DNA from: Streptomyces diastatochromogenes
Lineage (GTDB): Bacteria; Actinomycetota; Actinomycetes; Streptomycetales; Streptomycetaceae
Assembly (NCBI GenBank): GCA_026913215.1
Contig: JAPTYK010000001.1
Coordinates: forward strand, 2,852,001 to 2,916,000
Reading direction: 5' to 3'
Length of the DNA stretch: 64,000 nucleotides
The notes under the pieces were generated by a model. It was given only the letters and a program-made list of their open reading frames with translations, was not told the DNA's origin and did no database searches. A program made the translations under genes and the position numbers. Below, one piece after another: positions 10,192 to 18,553 of the stretch. Each line of letters starts with the position of its first letter. Position 1 is the first letter of the stretch.

Positions 10192-10225
10192 AGGCCCGGC
10201 AGTCGCTCGCGCGACCACCGGGCCT
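10192..10225. terminator. Terminator between the MFS gene and tmRNA
   Basis: AGGCCCGG (10192-10199) pairs with CCGGGCCT (10218-10225), and an inner GTCGC/GCGAC stem reinforces it. It lies 14 bases after the MFS stop and just beyond the tmRNA 3' end, so it serves both convergent units. Confidence 0.7.
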
Positions 10226-10243
10226 GTGCCCACATGGGATGAG

Positions 10244-10633
10244 TGGAGATGGCGGGAATCGAACCCGCGTCCAACGGTGCGGAATCAGGGCTTCTCCGTG
10301 TGCAGTCTGGTACGAGTTTCTCGGCCCTCCGGATCACCCAGACAAGTCCGGAACGGGCTCAGCCACTGTTTGATTTCCCTCCAACCCCCGTGACCGGGGC
10401 TGGAGGTTTAGATCCCTAAATGACGCCAGGATCCGGGTCGGGACCACCCCGGGCTGACGCTCCTCACAGAGGCTTCTTGTCGTTACCTAAAATTAGGCAG
10501 CGAGGGCGAAGCGGGAGTTATCGCTCTTGGTGTTGGCGATTATTGGTTGCGACATATGGTTTACGAGATCATTGCCGCTTCCTCGACACGCTTCCCACTG
10601 CTTCGACATCCGCTGTCGAAACCGATCATCCCC
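10244..10633 (-). ncRNA. ssrA: Transfer-messenger RNA (tmRNA)
   Basis: tmRNA rescues ribosomes stalled on broken mRNA and tags the product for proteolysis. The 5' end GGGGATG pairs with CATCTCC at the 3' end as the tRNA-like acceptor stem, and the T-loop GGTTCGATTCC sits in the 3' domain. The CCA is not encoded. The internal frame at 10537-10493 encodes ANTKSDNSRFALAA and then TAA; it ends in LAA, the degradation signal. The length is about 390 nt, normal for actinobacteria. The partner smpB is 80 bases upstream on the same strand. The ends are set from pairing and may be off by a base or two. Confidence 0.96.
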
Positions 10634-10713
10634 ATGTTGTTTTTTCAAAGGTCGCACCCTCTCGGGGTGCTGGTTCCCATCGTACGCGACCGACGGGTGC
10701 CGTCGCCAGCGTA

Positions 10714-11262
10714 TTACCCGCGCTCGGCGGCCTGCGCCGCCCGCTGCTTCCGTCGGGCCGACGCGATCGCGCGGTTCGTCTCGCGCGTGTCCTGCTTCTC
10801 CCGCAGGGTCTGGCGCTTGTCGTACTCCTTCTTGCCCTTGGCGAGCGCGATCTCGCACTTCACCCGGCCGTTCAGGAAGTACAGCGACAGGGGCACGATC
10901 GTGTGACCCGTCTCCTGCGACTTCGACTCCAGCTTGTCGATCTCGGCCCGGTGCAGCAGCAGCTTCCGCTTCCGCTTGGCGTGGTGGTTGGTCCAGCTGC
11001 CCTGCATGTACTCGGGCACGTGGATGTTGTGCAGCCACGCCTCGTGGCCGTCGATCTGGACGAAGCCGTCGACCAGCGAGGCCCGCCCCATCCGCAGCGA
11101 CTTCACCTCGGTGCCCATGAGCACCACACCGCACTCGTACGTGTCGATGATGTGGTAGTCGTGGCGCGCCTTCTTGTTCTGCGCGATGAGCTTGCGCTCC
11201 GGCGCCTTGTCCGATGCCTTCTTCGCAGGCTTGCCCTGCACGTTCACGAGTCCCTTTGCCAT
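10714..11262 (-). CDS. smpB: SsrA-binding protein SmpB
   Basis: SmpB binds the tRNA-like domain of tmRNA and places it in the empty ribosomal A site. The 182-residue product has the core beta-barrel from about residue 25, with [29 protein letters not shown] and [10 protein letters not shown], and the basic C-terminal tail ([18 protein letters not shown]) that enters the mRNA channel. A 25-residue N-terminal extension rich in Lys is usual in Streptomyces. The frame is intact. The start overlaps the end of the S41 protease gene by 19 bases, which suggests translational coupling. Confidence 0.95.
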   Translation of the reverse strand: MAKGLVNVQGKPAKKASDKAPERKLIAQNKKARHDYHIIDTYECGVVLMGTEVKSLRMGRASLVDGFVQIDGHEAWLHNIHVPEYMQGSWTNHHAKRKRKLLLHRAEIDKLESKSQETGHTIVPLSLYFLNGRVKCEIALAKGKKEYDKRQTLREKQDTRETNRAIASARRKQRAAQAAERG

Positions 11263-12447
11263 AGTGCGGTCATTTTCGCACTACGAGCCCCTCCGAGGCC
11301 ACTCAATACCGTTCTCGCCCGCTCCTCGGCCCGCTCCCCCGCCGCCAGGTCCGGCGTGATGCCCCGGCCGTCGACGGCGTGCCCCGCGGGGGTCCGGTAG
11401 TGGCCGACGGTCAGCTCGGCCACGGAACCGTCGGGCAGGGCGCTCGGCATCTGCACCGAGCCCTTGCCGAAGGTCCGCGAGCCCACGGTGACCGCCCGGC
11501 CCCGGTCCTGGAGGGCGCCCGTGAGCAGCTCGGCCGCGCTCATCGTGCCCCGTCGATCAGCGCCACCAGGGCCTGCCGGTGTCGCCGCCGCCCTCCGCGT
11601 ACACGGCCCGCTGCTCGCCGTCCACGTCGTACGTGGCGACGAGCCCGCCGTCGAGGAAGGCGGAGGCGGCCACGGCGGCCTCCTCGACCAGCCCGCCGGA
11701 GTTGCCGCGCAGGTCCAGGAGGACCCCGGCACCGGCCGGGGCGGCCCGTACCGCGTCACGCACGCGCGTGCCCGCGCCCTTGGTGAAGGCGGAGACCCGG
11801 ATCAGCACCGTCCCGTCGTCGAGGCTGCGGACGGTGACCGGGTCCGTCGCCACCCGGGCCCGGCGCAGGGTCTGCGTCCAGACGGCCCGGCCGCGCTCGA
11901 CGCGCAGGCCGACGGCCGAGCCGGGCACGCCGTCCCCCGCAGCAGCGAGACCACCTCGGAGACGGAGAGCCCGTCGGCCGCCCGCCCGTCGACCGAGAGG
12001 ATCCGGTCACCGGCCCGCAGCCCGGCCCGCTCGGCGGGCCCCCGGCCGCACCCGCGTCACCCGCACCCCGTCCGCCCCGGAGCGCCCGGCGGAGAGCCCG
12101 ACCCCGGTGTAGGCGCCGTCGAGTGCCTGCTCGAACTCCGCGTACTCCTTCTTGTCGTACACCGCGCCCCAGCGGTCCCCGCTACGGCTGACGAACTCCT
12201 CCGCCGCCTGCTTGCCCGACTTCCCGTCGGCCATGGCCGCCTCGGCCGCCCGGCTGAGCGCCGCACTGTCGACGGTCGCCCCGCCCGGCGTACGCGCCTG
12301 GGCCGCCCGCCCCGCACCCCGGGCTCCTGCCGGGGCAACGCCCGGTGGCAGCCGCGGTGGCGAGAACCCCGCGAAGACCAACGTCAGAACGGCCCCGCGG
12401 ACGACTCCACGGGGCCGGATACAGAAGGGTGCGGGCCCGGCCGGCAT
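11244..12447 (-). CDS. S41-family C-terminal processing peptidase (CtpA-like)
   Basis: A secreted or membrane-anchored serine protease of about 400 residues. The N-terminus has a hydrophobic signal segment ([11 protein letters not shown]), a PDZ-like domain follows ([19 protein letters not shown]), and the S41 catalytic core has the Ser in GTMSAAELL and the Lys in RTFGKGSVQ, the Ser/Lys dyad of tail-specific proteases. One-base shifts occur near 12040, 11930 and 11555; the start is put at the ATG at 12447, with a GTG three codons earlier as the alternative. In Streptomyces this gene normally follows ftsX directly; here the tnpB element separates them. The stop overlaps smpB. Confidence 0.82.
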
Positions 12448-12597
12448 GGCGCCCACTCTAGGACAAGGCGATGGCGCCGCACGGGCTTTGGCCGTACGAC
12501 GTCGTCAATGGTCGAAACCAGCACCGTCGCTCACTCGTTCGAGGGAACGTCAGGACTTCGAGTGAAGACGCGAAGCCCTGGGGCCTACGGTCGCGTC

Positions 12598-13818
12598 ATG
12601 ACGACCACCACCGCTGCCGACCGTTCCGGGCATGCCCGGTGGGCTTTCAGGCTGCGCGTCTCGTCGTCCGCCCGTACCGCTCTGCTGGCGGAATGGGACC
12701 GGTGTCGCTGGATCTGGAACGAGTGCGTGGCCAAGTCCAGGCAAGTGTCCGCTCACAACAAAGCCACTGGTGGCAGCCGTACCTGCGGCCCGGCACAGTT
12801 GGACAGGATGCTGACCGAGGCCCGTTCGGGAACTCCGTGGCTGCGCGAAGGGTCCTCCGTTCCGCAGCAACAGGTGATCCGGGACTTCGGAAAGTCCAGG
12901 ACAAAGGCGCTGAAGGACATCAGAGCCAGGCTGCCGATGGCGCGCCGGTGCGGAATGCCGAAGTGGAAGAAGAAGCGTGACGCGCTTCCGAGCCTGAACT
13001 ACACCAGGAACGGCTTCCGCCTGAAAGACGGCCATCTGCACCTGGCCGGCGGCATCGTACTGAACGTGGTGTGGTCACGAGAGCTGCCCGCCGCCCCCTC
13101 CAGCGTCCGAATCCACCGGGACAGCCTCGGCCACTGGTACGCCTCTTTCGTCGTTCCTGCGGAGACACGACCACTGCCGGCGACCGGCCGGGCCATCGGC
13201 ATCGACTGGGGCGTACGCGAGACCGCGACCACCACGAGCGACGACCACGACCTGCCGCATGCCGAGCACGGCAAGGCCTCGGCCCGGCGACTCGCCCGCT
13301 ACCAGCGAATGACGGCCCGCCGCCGCCCGGCAAAGGGGCAGGCGGCCTCGAAGCGCTACCGCTCCGCGAAGCATCAAGCTGCGAAGCTCCACAGGAAGGT
13401 CGCCCGGCAGCGTGAGGACACGGCCCGCAAGTGGGCCAAGGCGGTGGTCCGTGACCACGACGAGATCGCCGTGGAGGACTTCCGGCCGAAGTTCCTGGCG
13501 AAGACGACCATGGCCAGGAAGGCCGCTGACGCCGCCATCGGCGCCGCCAAGCAGGCCCTGATCGACATGGGCCGCAAGCACGGCAGAGCCGTGCACCTTG
13601 TCCACCCCGCGTACACCACGATGGACTGCGCGCAGTGCGGAGCGAGAGCCAAGCACGCCCTGCCGCTGGGTGAGCGCACCTACACCTGCACCGCCTGCGG
13701 AGCCTCGTCCCCCAGGGACAGGAACTCCGCACGCGTGATGCTCGTCCGGGCCGGTCTGAACCCGGGTGGCGCCGAGGGCACAAGACCCGGCGGGACGCAG
13801 TCCCGCCGGGCGGCCTGA
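12598..13818 (+). CDS. tnpB: TnpB RNA-guided endonuclease (OrfB)
   Basis: A 406-residue TnpB, ancestor-type of Cas12, which with an element-encoded omega RNA cuts DNA next to a short motif and helps keep the element in place. All RuvC catalytic acids are present: Asp203 in GIDWG, Glu293 in VEDF and Asp374 in RDRNSARVM. A zinc ribbon is formed by Cys344/347 and Cys364/367. The frame is complete and uninterrupted, so it may be active. The ATG at 12598 reads MTTTTAADRSG. No TnpA is nearby, so movement would need a transposase in trans. Confidence 0.9.
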   Translation: MTTTTAADRSGHARWAFRLRVSSSARTALLAEWDRCRWIWNECVAKSRQVSAHNKATGGSRTCGPAQLDRMLTEARSGTPWLREGSSVPQQQVIRDFGKSRTKALKDIRARLPMARRCGMPKWKKKRDALPSLNYTRNGFRLKDGHLHLAGGIVLNVVWSRELPAAPSSVRIHRDSLGHWYASFVVPAETRPLPATGRAIGIDWGVRETATTTSDDHDLPHAEHGKASARRLARYQRMTARRRPAKGQAASKRYRSAKHQAAKLHRKVARQREDTARKWAKAVVRDHDEIAVEDFRPKFLAKTTMARKAADAAIGAAKQALIDMGRKHGRAVHLVHPAYTTMDCAQCGARAKHALPLGERTYTCTACGASSPRDRNSARVMLVRAGLNPGGAEGTRPGGTQSRRAA

Positions 13819-13856
13819 GCCAGAAATCCCCGCCTCCTGGAGGCGGGGAGCAGTCA
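13700..13856 (+). ncRNA. Candidate omega RNA (reRNA) at the tnpB right end
   Basis: In characterised IS605-family elements the guide RNA scaffold is made from the 3' end of tnpB and the right end of the element, and its guide is the flanking host DNA. Here the tnpB end plus the hairpin at 13828-13848 fit that layout, and the guide would read into the 3' end of ftsX. The start is a guess. Confidence 0.35.
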
Positions 13857-14771
13857 AACCTTCAGGTACTTGCGCAGCGCGATGAAGGCGGCCACGGCGG
13901 GCATGAGAAGGCCGATGACCAGCACCAGCGGGAGCTTCGCGAGGACGGCGTCCCAGCCGATGAAGTTGACCAGCTGCATCTTGTCGGCGAGCGCGATGCC
14001 GTGGTCGATCAGGAAGTACCGGCCGACGAGCAGCAGCACGCAGGCGACGCCGCCGCCGAGGAGACCGGCGAAGGCGGCCTCCATGATGAACGGCATCTGG
14101 ATGTAGAAGCTGGACGCGCCGACGAGCCGCATGATGCCGGTCTCGCGGCGGCGGCTGAAGGCCGAGACGCGGACGGTGTTGACGATCAGCATCAGCGCGA
14201 TGATCAGCATCAGGCCCATGACGCCGAGGGCGGCGATGTTCATGCCGTTCATCAGGTCGAAGAGGTTCTGCAGGATGTTCCGCTGGTCCTGGACCGACTC
14301 GACGCCGTCACGGCCGGCGAAGGCCGTGGCGACGACCTTGTACTTCTCCGGGTCCTTGAGCTTGACCCGGAAGGACTCCTGCATCTGGTCCGGCGTCACC
14401 ACGGAGGCGATGGCGGTGTCGCCGTACTGCTCCTTGTAGTGCTTGAACGCCTGGTCGGCCGTCTCGTGCTGGACGGACTCGACGATGTCCATCTTCTTCA
14501 GATCGGCCTCGATCTGGTCCTTCTGCTGGCCGGTGACGGCGCCCTTGGAGCACTTGCCCGCCGAGGCCGCGTCCGCCTTGTTGCAGAGGAAGATGGAGAC
14601 GTTGACCTTGTCGTACCAGTAGTCCTTCATCGTGCTGACCTGCTCGCGCATGAGCAGCGCACCGCCGAAGAGGGCGAGCGAGAGGGCCACGGAGACGATG
14701 ACGGCGAAGGTCATCGTGAGATTGCGCCGGAGACCGACACCGATCTCGGAGAGCACGAACTGAGCGCGCAT
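13854..14771 (-). CDS. ftsX: Cell division protein FtsX
   Basis: FtsX is the membrane subunit of the FtsEX complex, which uses ATP on the inside to activate peptidoglycan hydrolases on the outside. The 305-residue product starts MRAQFVLSEIGVGLRRN, has a first helix at about residues 20-45, a large extracellular domain with two Cys (CNKADAASAGKC), and three C-terminal helices of the FtsX fold. The ending ALRKYLKV is normal, so the adjacent insertion has not truncated it; the element's last bases touch the stop codon. It follows ftsE by 21 bases. Confidence 0.94.
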   Translation of the reverse strand: MRAQFVLSEIGVGLRRNLTMTFAVIVSVALSLALFGGALLMREQVSTMKDYWYDKVNVSIFLCNKADAASAGKCSKGAVTGQQKDQIEADLKKMDIVESVQHETADQAFKHYKEQYGDTAIASVVTPDQMQESFRVKLKDPEKYKVVATAFAGRDGVESVQDQRNILQNLFDLMNGMNIAALGVMGLMLIIALMLIVNTVRVSAFSRRRETGIMRLVGASSFYIQMPFIMEAAFAGLLGGGVACVLLLVGRYFLIDHGIALADKMQLVNFIGWDAVLAKLPLVLVIGLLMPAVAAFIALRKYLKV

Positions 14772-14792
14772 GGTGTTCTGATTCCCCCGCCG

Positions 14793-15482
14793 TCAGTGCT
14801 GGTATCCGTAGACGCCGCGCGCCTGGTCACGGACGAGCCGGCCCTTTTCGAGCTCGATGACGCGCTTGCGCATCTGGTCGACGATGTTCTGGTCGTGGGT
14901 CGCCATGACGACGGTGGTCCCTGTCCTGTTGATCCGGTCGAGCAGCTTCATGATGCCGACGGAGGTCTGCGGGTCGAGGTTGCCGGTGGGCTCGTCGGCG
15001 ATCAGCAGCATCGGGCGGTTGACGAACGCGCGGGCGATGGCGACGCGCTGCTGCTCACCGCCGGAGAGCTCGCCCGGCATCCGGTCCTCCTTGCCGCCGA
15101 GCCCGACCAGGTCGAGCACCTGCGGCACGGCCTTGCGGATCTCGCCGCGCGGCTTGCCGATGACCTCCTGCGCGAAGGCCACGTTCTCGGCGACGGTCTT
15201 GTTGGGCAGCAGGCGGAAGTCCTGGAAGACGGTGCCCAGCTGGCGCCGCATCTGCGGCACCTTCCAGTTGGAGAGCCGGGCCAGGTCCTTGCCGAGGACG
15301 TGCACCTGGCCCTGGCTGGCGCGCTCCTCACGCAGGAGCAGTCGCAGGAAAGTCGACTTTCCGGAGCCGGAGGAGCCGACGAGGAAGACGAACTCGCCCT
15401 TCTCGATCTCCAGGGAGACGTCCCGGAGCGCGGGGCGGCTCTGCTTCGGATAGGACTTGGAGACGTTGTCGAATCGGATCAC
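14793..15482 (-). CDS. ftsE: Cell division ATP-binding protein FtsE
   Basis: The 229-residue ABC ATPase of FtsEX. Walker A is GSSGSGKST (about residue 36), the ABC signature is LSGGEQQR, and Walker B is [12 protein letters not shown]. The start [14 protein letters not shown] is the standard one. It is the first gene of the ftsE-ftsX unit; the promoter must lie in the 233-base gap shared with the divergent zinc-ribbon gene. The frame is intact. Confidence 0.95.
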   Translation of the reverse strand: MIRFDNVSKSYPKQSRPALRDVSLEIEKGEFVFLVGSSGSGKSTFLRLLLREERASQGQVHVLGKDLARLSNWKVPQMRRQLGTVFQDFRLLPNKTVAENVAFAQEVIGKPRGEIRKAVPQVLDLVGLGGKEDRMPGELSGGEQQRVAIARAFVNRPMLLIADEPTGNLDPQTSVGIMKLLDRINRTGTTVVMATHDQNIVDQMRKRVIELEKGRLVRDQARGVYGYQH

Positions 15483-15715
15483 GGATGCACCACGGTCGGC
15501 CGGGAGTAGGTGTGCGTGACCTTACGCGACCGGGGATGGCCCGCGCAGTCGCGGTCCTGGCTTGCGACGTTTATCCTTTTCGCCCCCGGGGGTGTCCGGC
15601 GGGCGGTCCGACGGGGCGCGCCGAAACGCCCCGGAGCTGGCACAGTGGTAGGGGAACGTCCGGCCCCTCCGGACGTTGTCCTGGTGTGTACCCCAGTGCG
15701 GGAGGAGGAGAGCGC

Positions 15716-15898
15716 ATGACCTACGACCGACTGGTGTGCGCCAACTGCGCGGCGCCGGTCGCCGAGGGCCGCTGCCCCGTCTGCCGCGCCAACCGGGAGC
15801 GACTGACCCCCCAGGGGCTGTCCCCCGCGATGCTGCTGACGCTGGCGATCGCGCTGCTGGCCGCGATAGCGCTGCTCGCCGCGGTCCAGGCGGCCTGA
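15716..15898 (+). CDS. Small zinc-ribbon membrane protein
   Basis: A 60-residue protein with two CxxC pairs (CANC and CPVC, residues 8-22) that would bind one zinc, followed by one transmembrane helix at the C-terminus (LLTLAIALLAAIALLAAVQ). The ATG is preceded by an excellent GGAGGAGG ribosome site. The function is unknown. It is divergent from ftsE and followed by a strong terminator, so it is a single-gene unit. Confidence 0.8.
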   Translation: MTYDRLVCANCAAPVAEGRCPVCRANRERLTPQGLSPAMLLTLAIALLAAIALLAAVQAA

Positions 15899-15939
15899 CC
15901 GGAGGGCGCCCGAAGCCCACACGAGCCGGAACCACACGA

Positions 15940-15968
15940 AAGGGCCGGGAGACGCGCTCCCGGCCCTT
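15940..15968. terminator. Bidirectional terminator
   Basis: A perfect 12-bp stem (15940-15951 with 15957-15968) lies between the converging zinc-ribbon and LAETG genes; A and T residues flank it. Confidence 0.85.
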
Positions 15969-15986
15969 CGTCATGCGTCACGCGCC

Positions 15987-17027
15987 TCAGACGGCGGCGC
16001 GACCGCCGCCCACGAGACGCGGCAGCATCCGGAAGCCGATGCCGCCGGCGATCATCGTCGCGGCACCGATGATCAGGAACGAGGTCTCGGCCGCACCGGT
16101 CTCGGCGAGCTCCTCCTTCGCCGCACCCTGCTGCACCGGCTGCGAGCCGCCCTGGTTCGGGTCGGCGTTGTTCGGGGTGTCCACGCACTCGGCGCCGTCG
16201 AGGTCGACGGTGCAGGTGCCGGCGCCGCCGTCGGTGGACGGGCCGCCCGTGCTGCCGGACGAGGTCTGCTCGCCGTTCGACGAGGAGGACGACGAGTCCG
16301 AGGACGTCGCGGACGAGCTGTTGCCCGAGGTCGGCGACGTCGAGGACGAGTTGCTCGAGTTCGAGGACGAGGAGTCGTTCGACGACGAGGACGAGGAGTC
16401 GCTCGACGTCGACGAGTTGCTCGACGACGAGTTGCTCGAGTTCGAGGACGACGAGTCGTTCGACGACGAGGACGAGGAGTCACTCGACGACGAGGAGTCG
16501 CTCGACGACGACGAATCGCTCGACGTCGAGGAGTTGCTCGAGTTCGAGGACGACGAGTCGTTCGACGACGAGGACGAGGAGTCGCTCGACGACGACGAAT
16601 CGGCCGACGACGAGGACGAGTCGCTCGACGAGGAGGACGAGTCGGCCGAAGAGGAGGACGAGTCCGTCGACGTCGCGGACGCGTCGGCCGACGAGGACGA
16701 GGAGTCGCTCGACGAGGACGACGAATCGGCCGACGAAGAGGAGGACTCGGTCCCGTTGGTGCCCTCGGTCCCGTTCGAACCGTTGGCGCCGTTCGAACCG
16801 CTGGCGCCTTCGGTGTCGCTGGAACCGGAGGTCTGGCCGAGGATCGCGTTGCCGCCGTCGTCCTCGCCCTCGGACTGGATGCCGATACCCGCGCCCTGGG
16901 TCTGGTTGGAGTCGGTTCCGAATCCGCCGACGGCCTGCGCGGCACCGGCCGCCGTCAGGGACGCACCGGCGATGATCACGGCACTGGCCGCGACCCGCAC
17001 CAGGCGGACTCGCGTCTTGTTGGTCAT
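15987..17027 (-). CDS. Serine-rich repeat surface protein with LAETG sortase signal
   Basis: A 346-residue secreted protein. It has a Sec signal peptide (residues 1-32, ending AAGAAQA), a 65-residue Gly/Asn/Thr stretch, a very long serine-rich low-complexity region (about 95-260, built of SSSSSDS and SSNDSSSS-like blocks), a short segment with two Cys (about 275-285), and a cell-wall sorting signal: LAETG (about 307-311), a hydrophobic helix and an Arg-containing tail. LAETG is typical of class E sortase substrates in Streptomyces, so the protein should be anchored to peptidoglycan with the Ser tract as a stalk. The function is unknown. The frame is intact despite the repeats. Confidence 0.85.
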   Translation of the reverse strand: MTNKTRVRLVRVAASAVIIAGASLTAAGAAQAVGGFGTDSNQTQGAGIGIQSEGEDDGGNAILGQTSGSSDTEGASGSNGANGSNGTEGTNGTESSSSSADSSSSSSDSSSSSADASATSTDSSSSSADSSSSSSDSSSSSADSSSSSDSSSSSSNDSSSSNSSNSSTSSDSSSSSDSSSSSDSSSSSSNDSSSSNSSNSSSSNSSTSSDSSSSSSNDSSSSNSSNSSSTSPTSGNSSSATSSDSSSSSSNGEQTSSGSTGGPSTDGGAGTCTVDLDGAECVDTPNNADPNQGGSQPVQQGAAKEELAETGAAETSFLIIGAATMIAGGIGFRMLPRLVGGGRAAV

Positions 17028-17358
17028 CTGGCTGCTACCCCCAGTAGCTCATCTCGTCATGGGGCAGCGCTCATGGCCTCGCGCAGCAGGAGCGTGTCAC
17101 GACTGGACCGGCCCCCGTTCACACGCGTCCCAGAAAAGCGCATGCCGGTACGCCACCCTTCCGAGTTTCCGATGAGGCGTCAAGGTCGTTGCGCGTGCGA
17201 TGCCCGAAAGATCACCAGCTGACCGACATGCGACGATGCAACTGTGACGTAAACCCGGAACTCCGGGCCCGGCGGCGGCAGTTCCCTTGTCGACAAAGCG
17301 TCCCGACGGCCTCGCTTCCGCTTGCGTCAGCGAATGCGCGGGAGGCCCTGGAACGGCG

Positions 17359-17390
17359 CCGGGCCCCGCACCGAGGGGTGCGGGGCCCGG
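17359..17390 (-). terminator. prfB terminator
   Basis: A perfect 14-bp GC stem (17359-17372 with 17377-17390) with a GAGG loop lies 20 bases after the prfB stop. The rest of the 382-base gap to the LAETG gene shows only that gene's promoter region. Confidence 0.8.
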
Positions 17391-17409
17391 GCTCGTACGA
17401 ACGAGGGGG

Positions 17410-18512
17410 TTACTTCTCCTGCTGCTTGCGCCAGCGGATGCCCGCCTCCAGGAAGCCGTCGATCTCGCCGTCCAGGACGGACTGCGGGTTGCCGACCTCG
17501 AACTCCGTACGGAGGTCCTTGACCATCTGGTACGGGTGGAGGACGTACGAACGCATCTGGTTGCCCCAGGAGCTGCCGCTGTCCTTGAGGGCGTCCATCT
17601 TGGCGCGCTCCTCCTGGCGCTGGCGCTCCAGGAGCTTGGCCTGGAGGACGTTCATGGCGCTCGCCTTGTTCTGGATCTGGGAGCGCTCGTTCTGGCAGGA
17701 GACGACGATGCCGGTCGGGAGGTGCGTGATGCGCACGGCCGAGTCGGTCGTGTTGACGCCCTGGCCGCCGGGGCCCGAGGCGCGGTACACGTCGACGCGC
17801 AGGTCCGACTCCTCGATCTCGACGTGGTCCGAGGACTCGACGACCGGGAGGATCTCGACGCCGGCGAAGGAGGTCTGGCGGCGGCCCTGGTTGTCGAAGG
17901 GCGAGATGCGGACGAGGCGGTGGGTGCCCTGCTCGACGGAGAGCGTGCCGTAGGCGTACGGGGCCTTCACGACGAAGGTGGTGGACTTGATGCCCGCCTC
18001 TTCCGCGTACGAGGTCTCGTAGACCTCCGTCGGGTAGCCGTGGCGCTCCGCCCAGCGCAGGTACATGCGCTGGAGGCGCTCGGCGAAGTCGGAGGCGTCG
18101 ACGCCGCCGGCCTCGGCCCGGATGTTGACCAGGGCCTCGCGCTCGTCGTACTCGCCGGAGAGGAGGGTGCGGACCTCCATCTCGTCGAGGGCCTTGCGGA
18201 CGGAGGTCAGCTCCGTCTCGGCCTCGGCGAGGGTGTCCGGGTCGTCCATCTCCTCGGCGAGCTCGAAGAGCACCGCGAGGTCGTCGATCCGGCCGCGCAG
18301 GGTCTCGGCCTTGCGGACCTCGGCCTGGAGGTGCGAAAGCTTGCTCGTGATCTTCTGCGCCGCCTCCGGGTCGTCCCACAGGGACGGGGCCGCGGCCTGC
18401 TCTTCGAGCACGGCGATGTCGGCCCTCAGCTTCTCGAGGTCCAGGACGGCCTCGATCGACCCCATGGTCGAGGAGAGGACTTCAGCTCTTCGGATACATC
18501 GACGACTGCCAC
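17410..18512 (-). CDS. prfB: Peptide chain release factor 2
   Basis: RF2 reads UAA and UGA and triggers peptide release. The sequence has the GGQ motif in [19 protein letters not shown] context (about residue 245) and the region carrying the stop-codon-reading loop. The start is GTG at 18512 ([11 protein letters not shown]), followed by one inferred lost C near codon 12, after which the frame runs to QQEK. The corrected gene has 368 codons. There is no in-frame UGA or Shine-Dalgarno-like element at the break, so it is not the programmed frameshift known in other bacteria. An ATG at 18465 is the alternative start. Confidence 0.9.
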
Positions 18513-18553
18513 GCGTCCAGCGTAACGGCTCCGGGCCTGGAGCCGAACCTTTG

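Larger units (their letters stand above)
12465..13856 (+). mobile_element. Solo tnpB insertion element (IS1341/IS605 type)
   Basis: The element consists of tnpB without an adjacent tnpA transposase. It lies between the S41 gene and ftsX. The right end carries a strong GC hairpin (8-bp stem 13828-13835 with 13841-13848) followed by GAGCAGTCAA, which runs into the ftsX stop codon. The left boundary is not defined; I place it between the S41 start and tnpB. IS605-type elements lack terminal inverted repeats and make no target duplication, so the ends cannot be proven here. Confidence 0.65.

Noticed and set aside
15676..17175. An acidic Asp/Glu-rich frame opposite the serine-rich protein
   Set aside because: It is the complement of Ser codons (TCG/TCC read backwards give CGA/GGA, other frames GAC/GAG). 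The minus-strand protein has a signal peptide and LAETG, so it is the real gene.
18440..18512. Programmed frameshift in prfB
   Set aside because: The break near codon 12 has no in-frame UGA, no CUU slippery codon and no internal Shine-Dalgarno. One lost C explains it, as elsewhere in the window.
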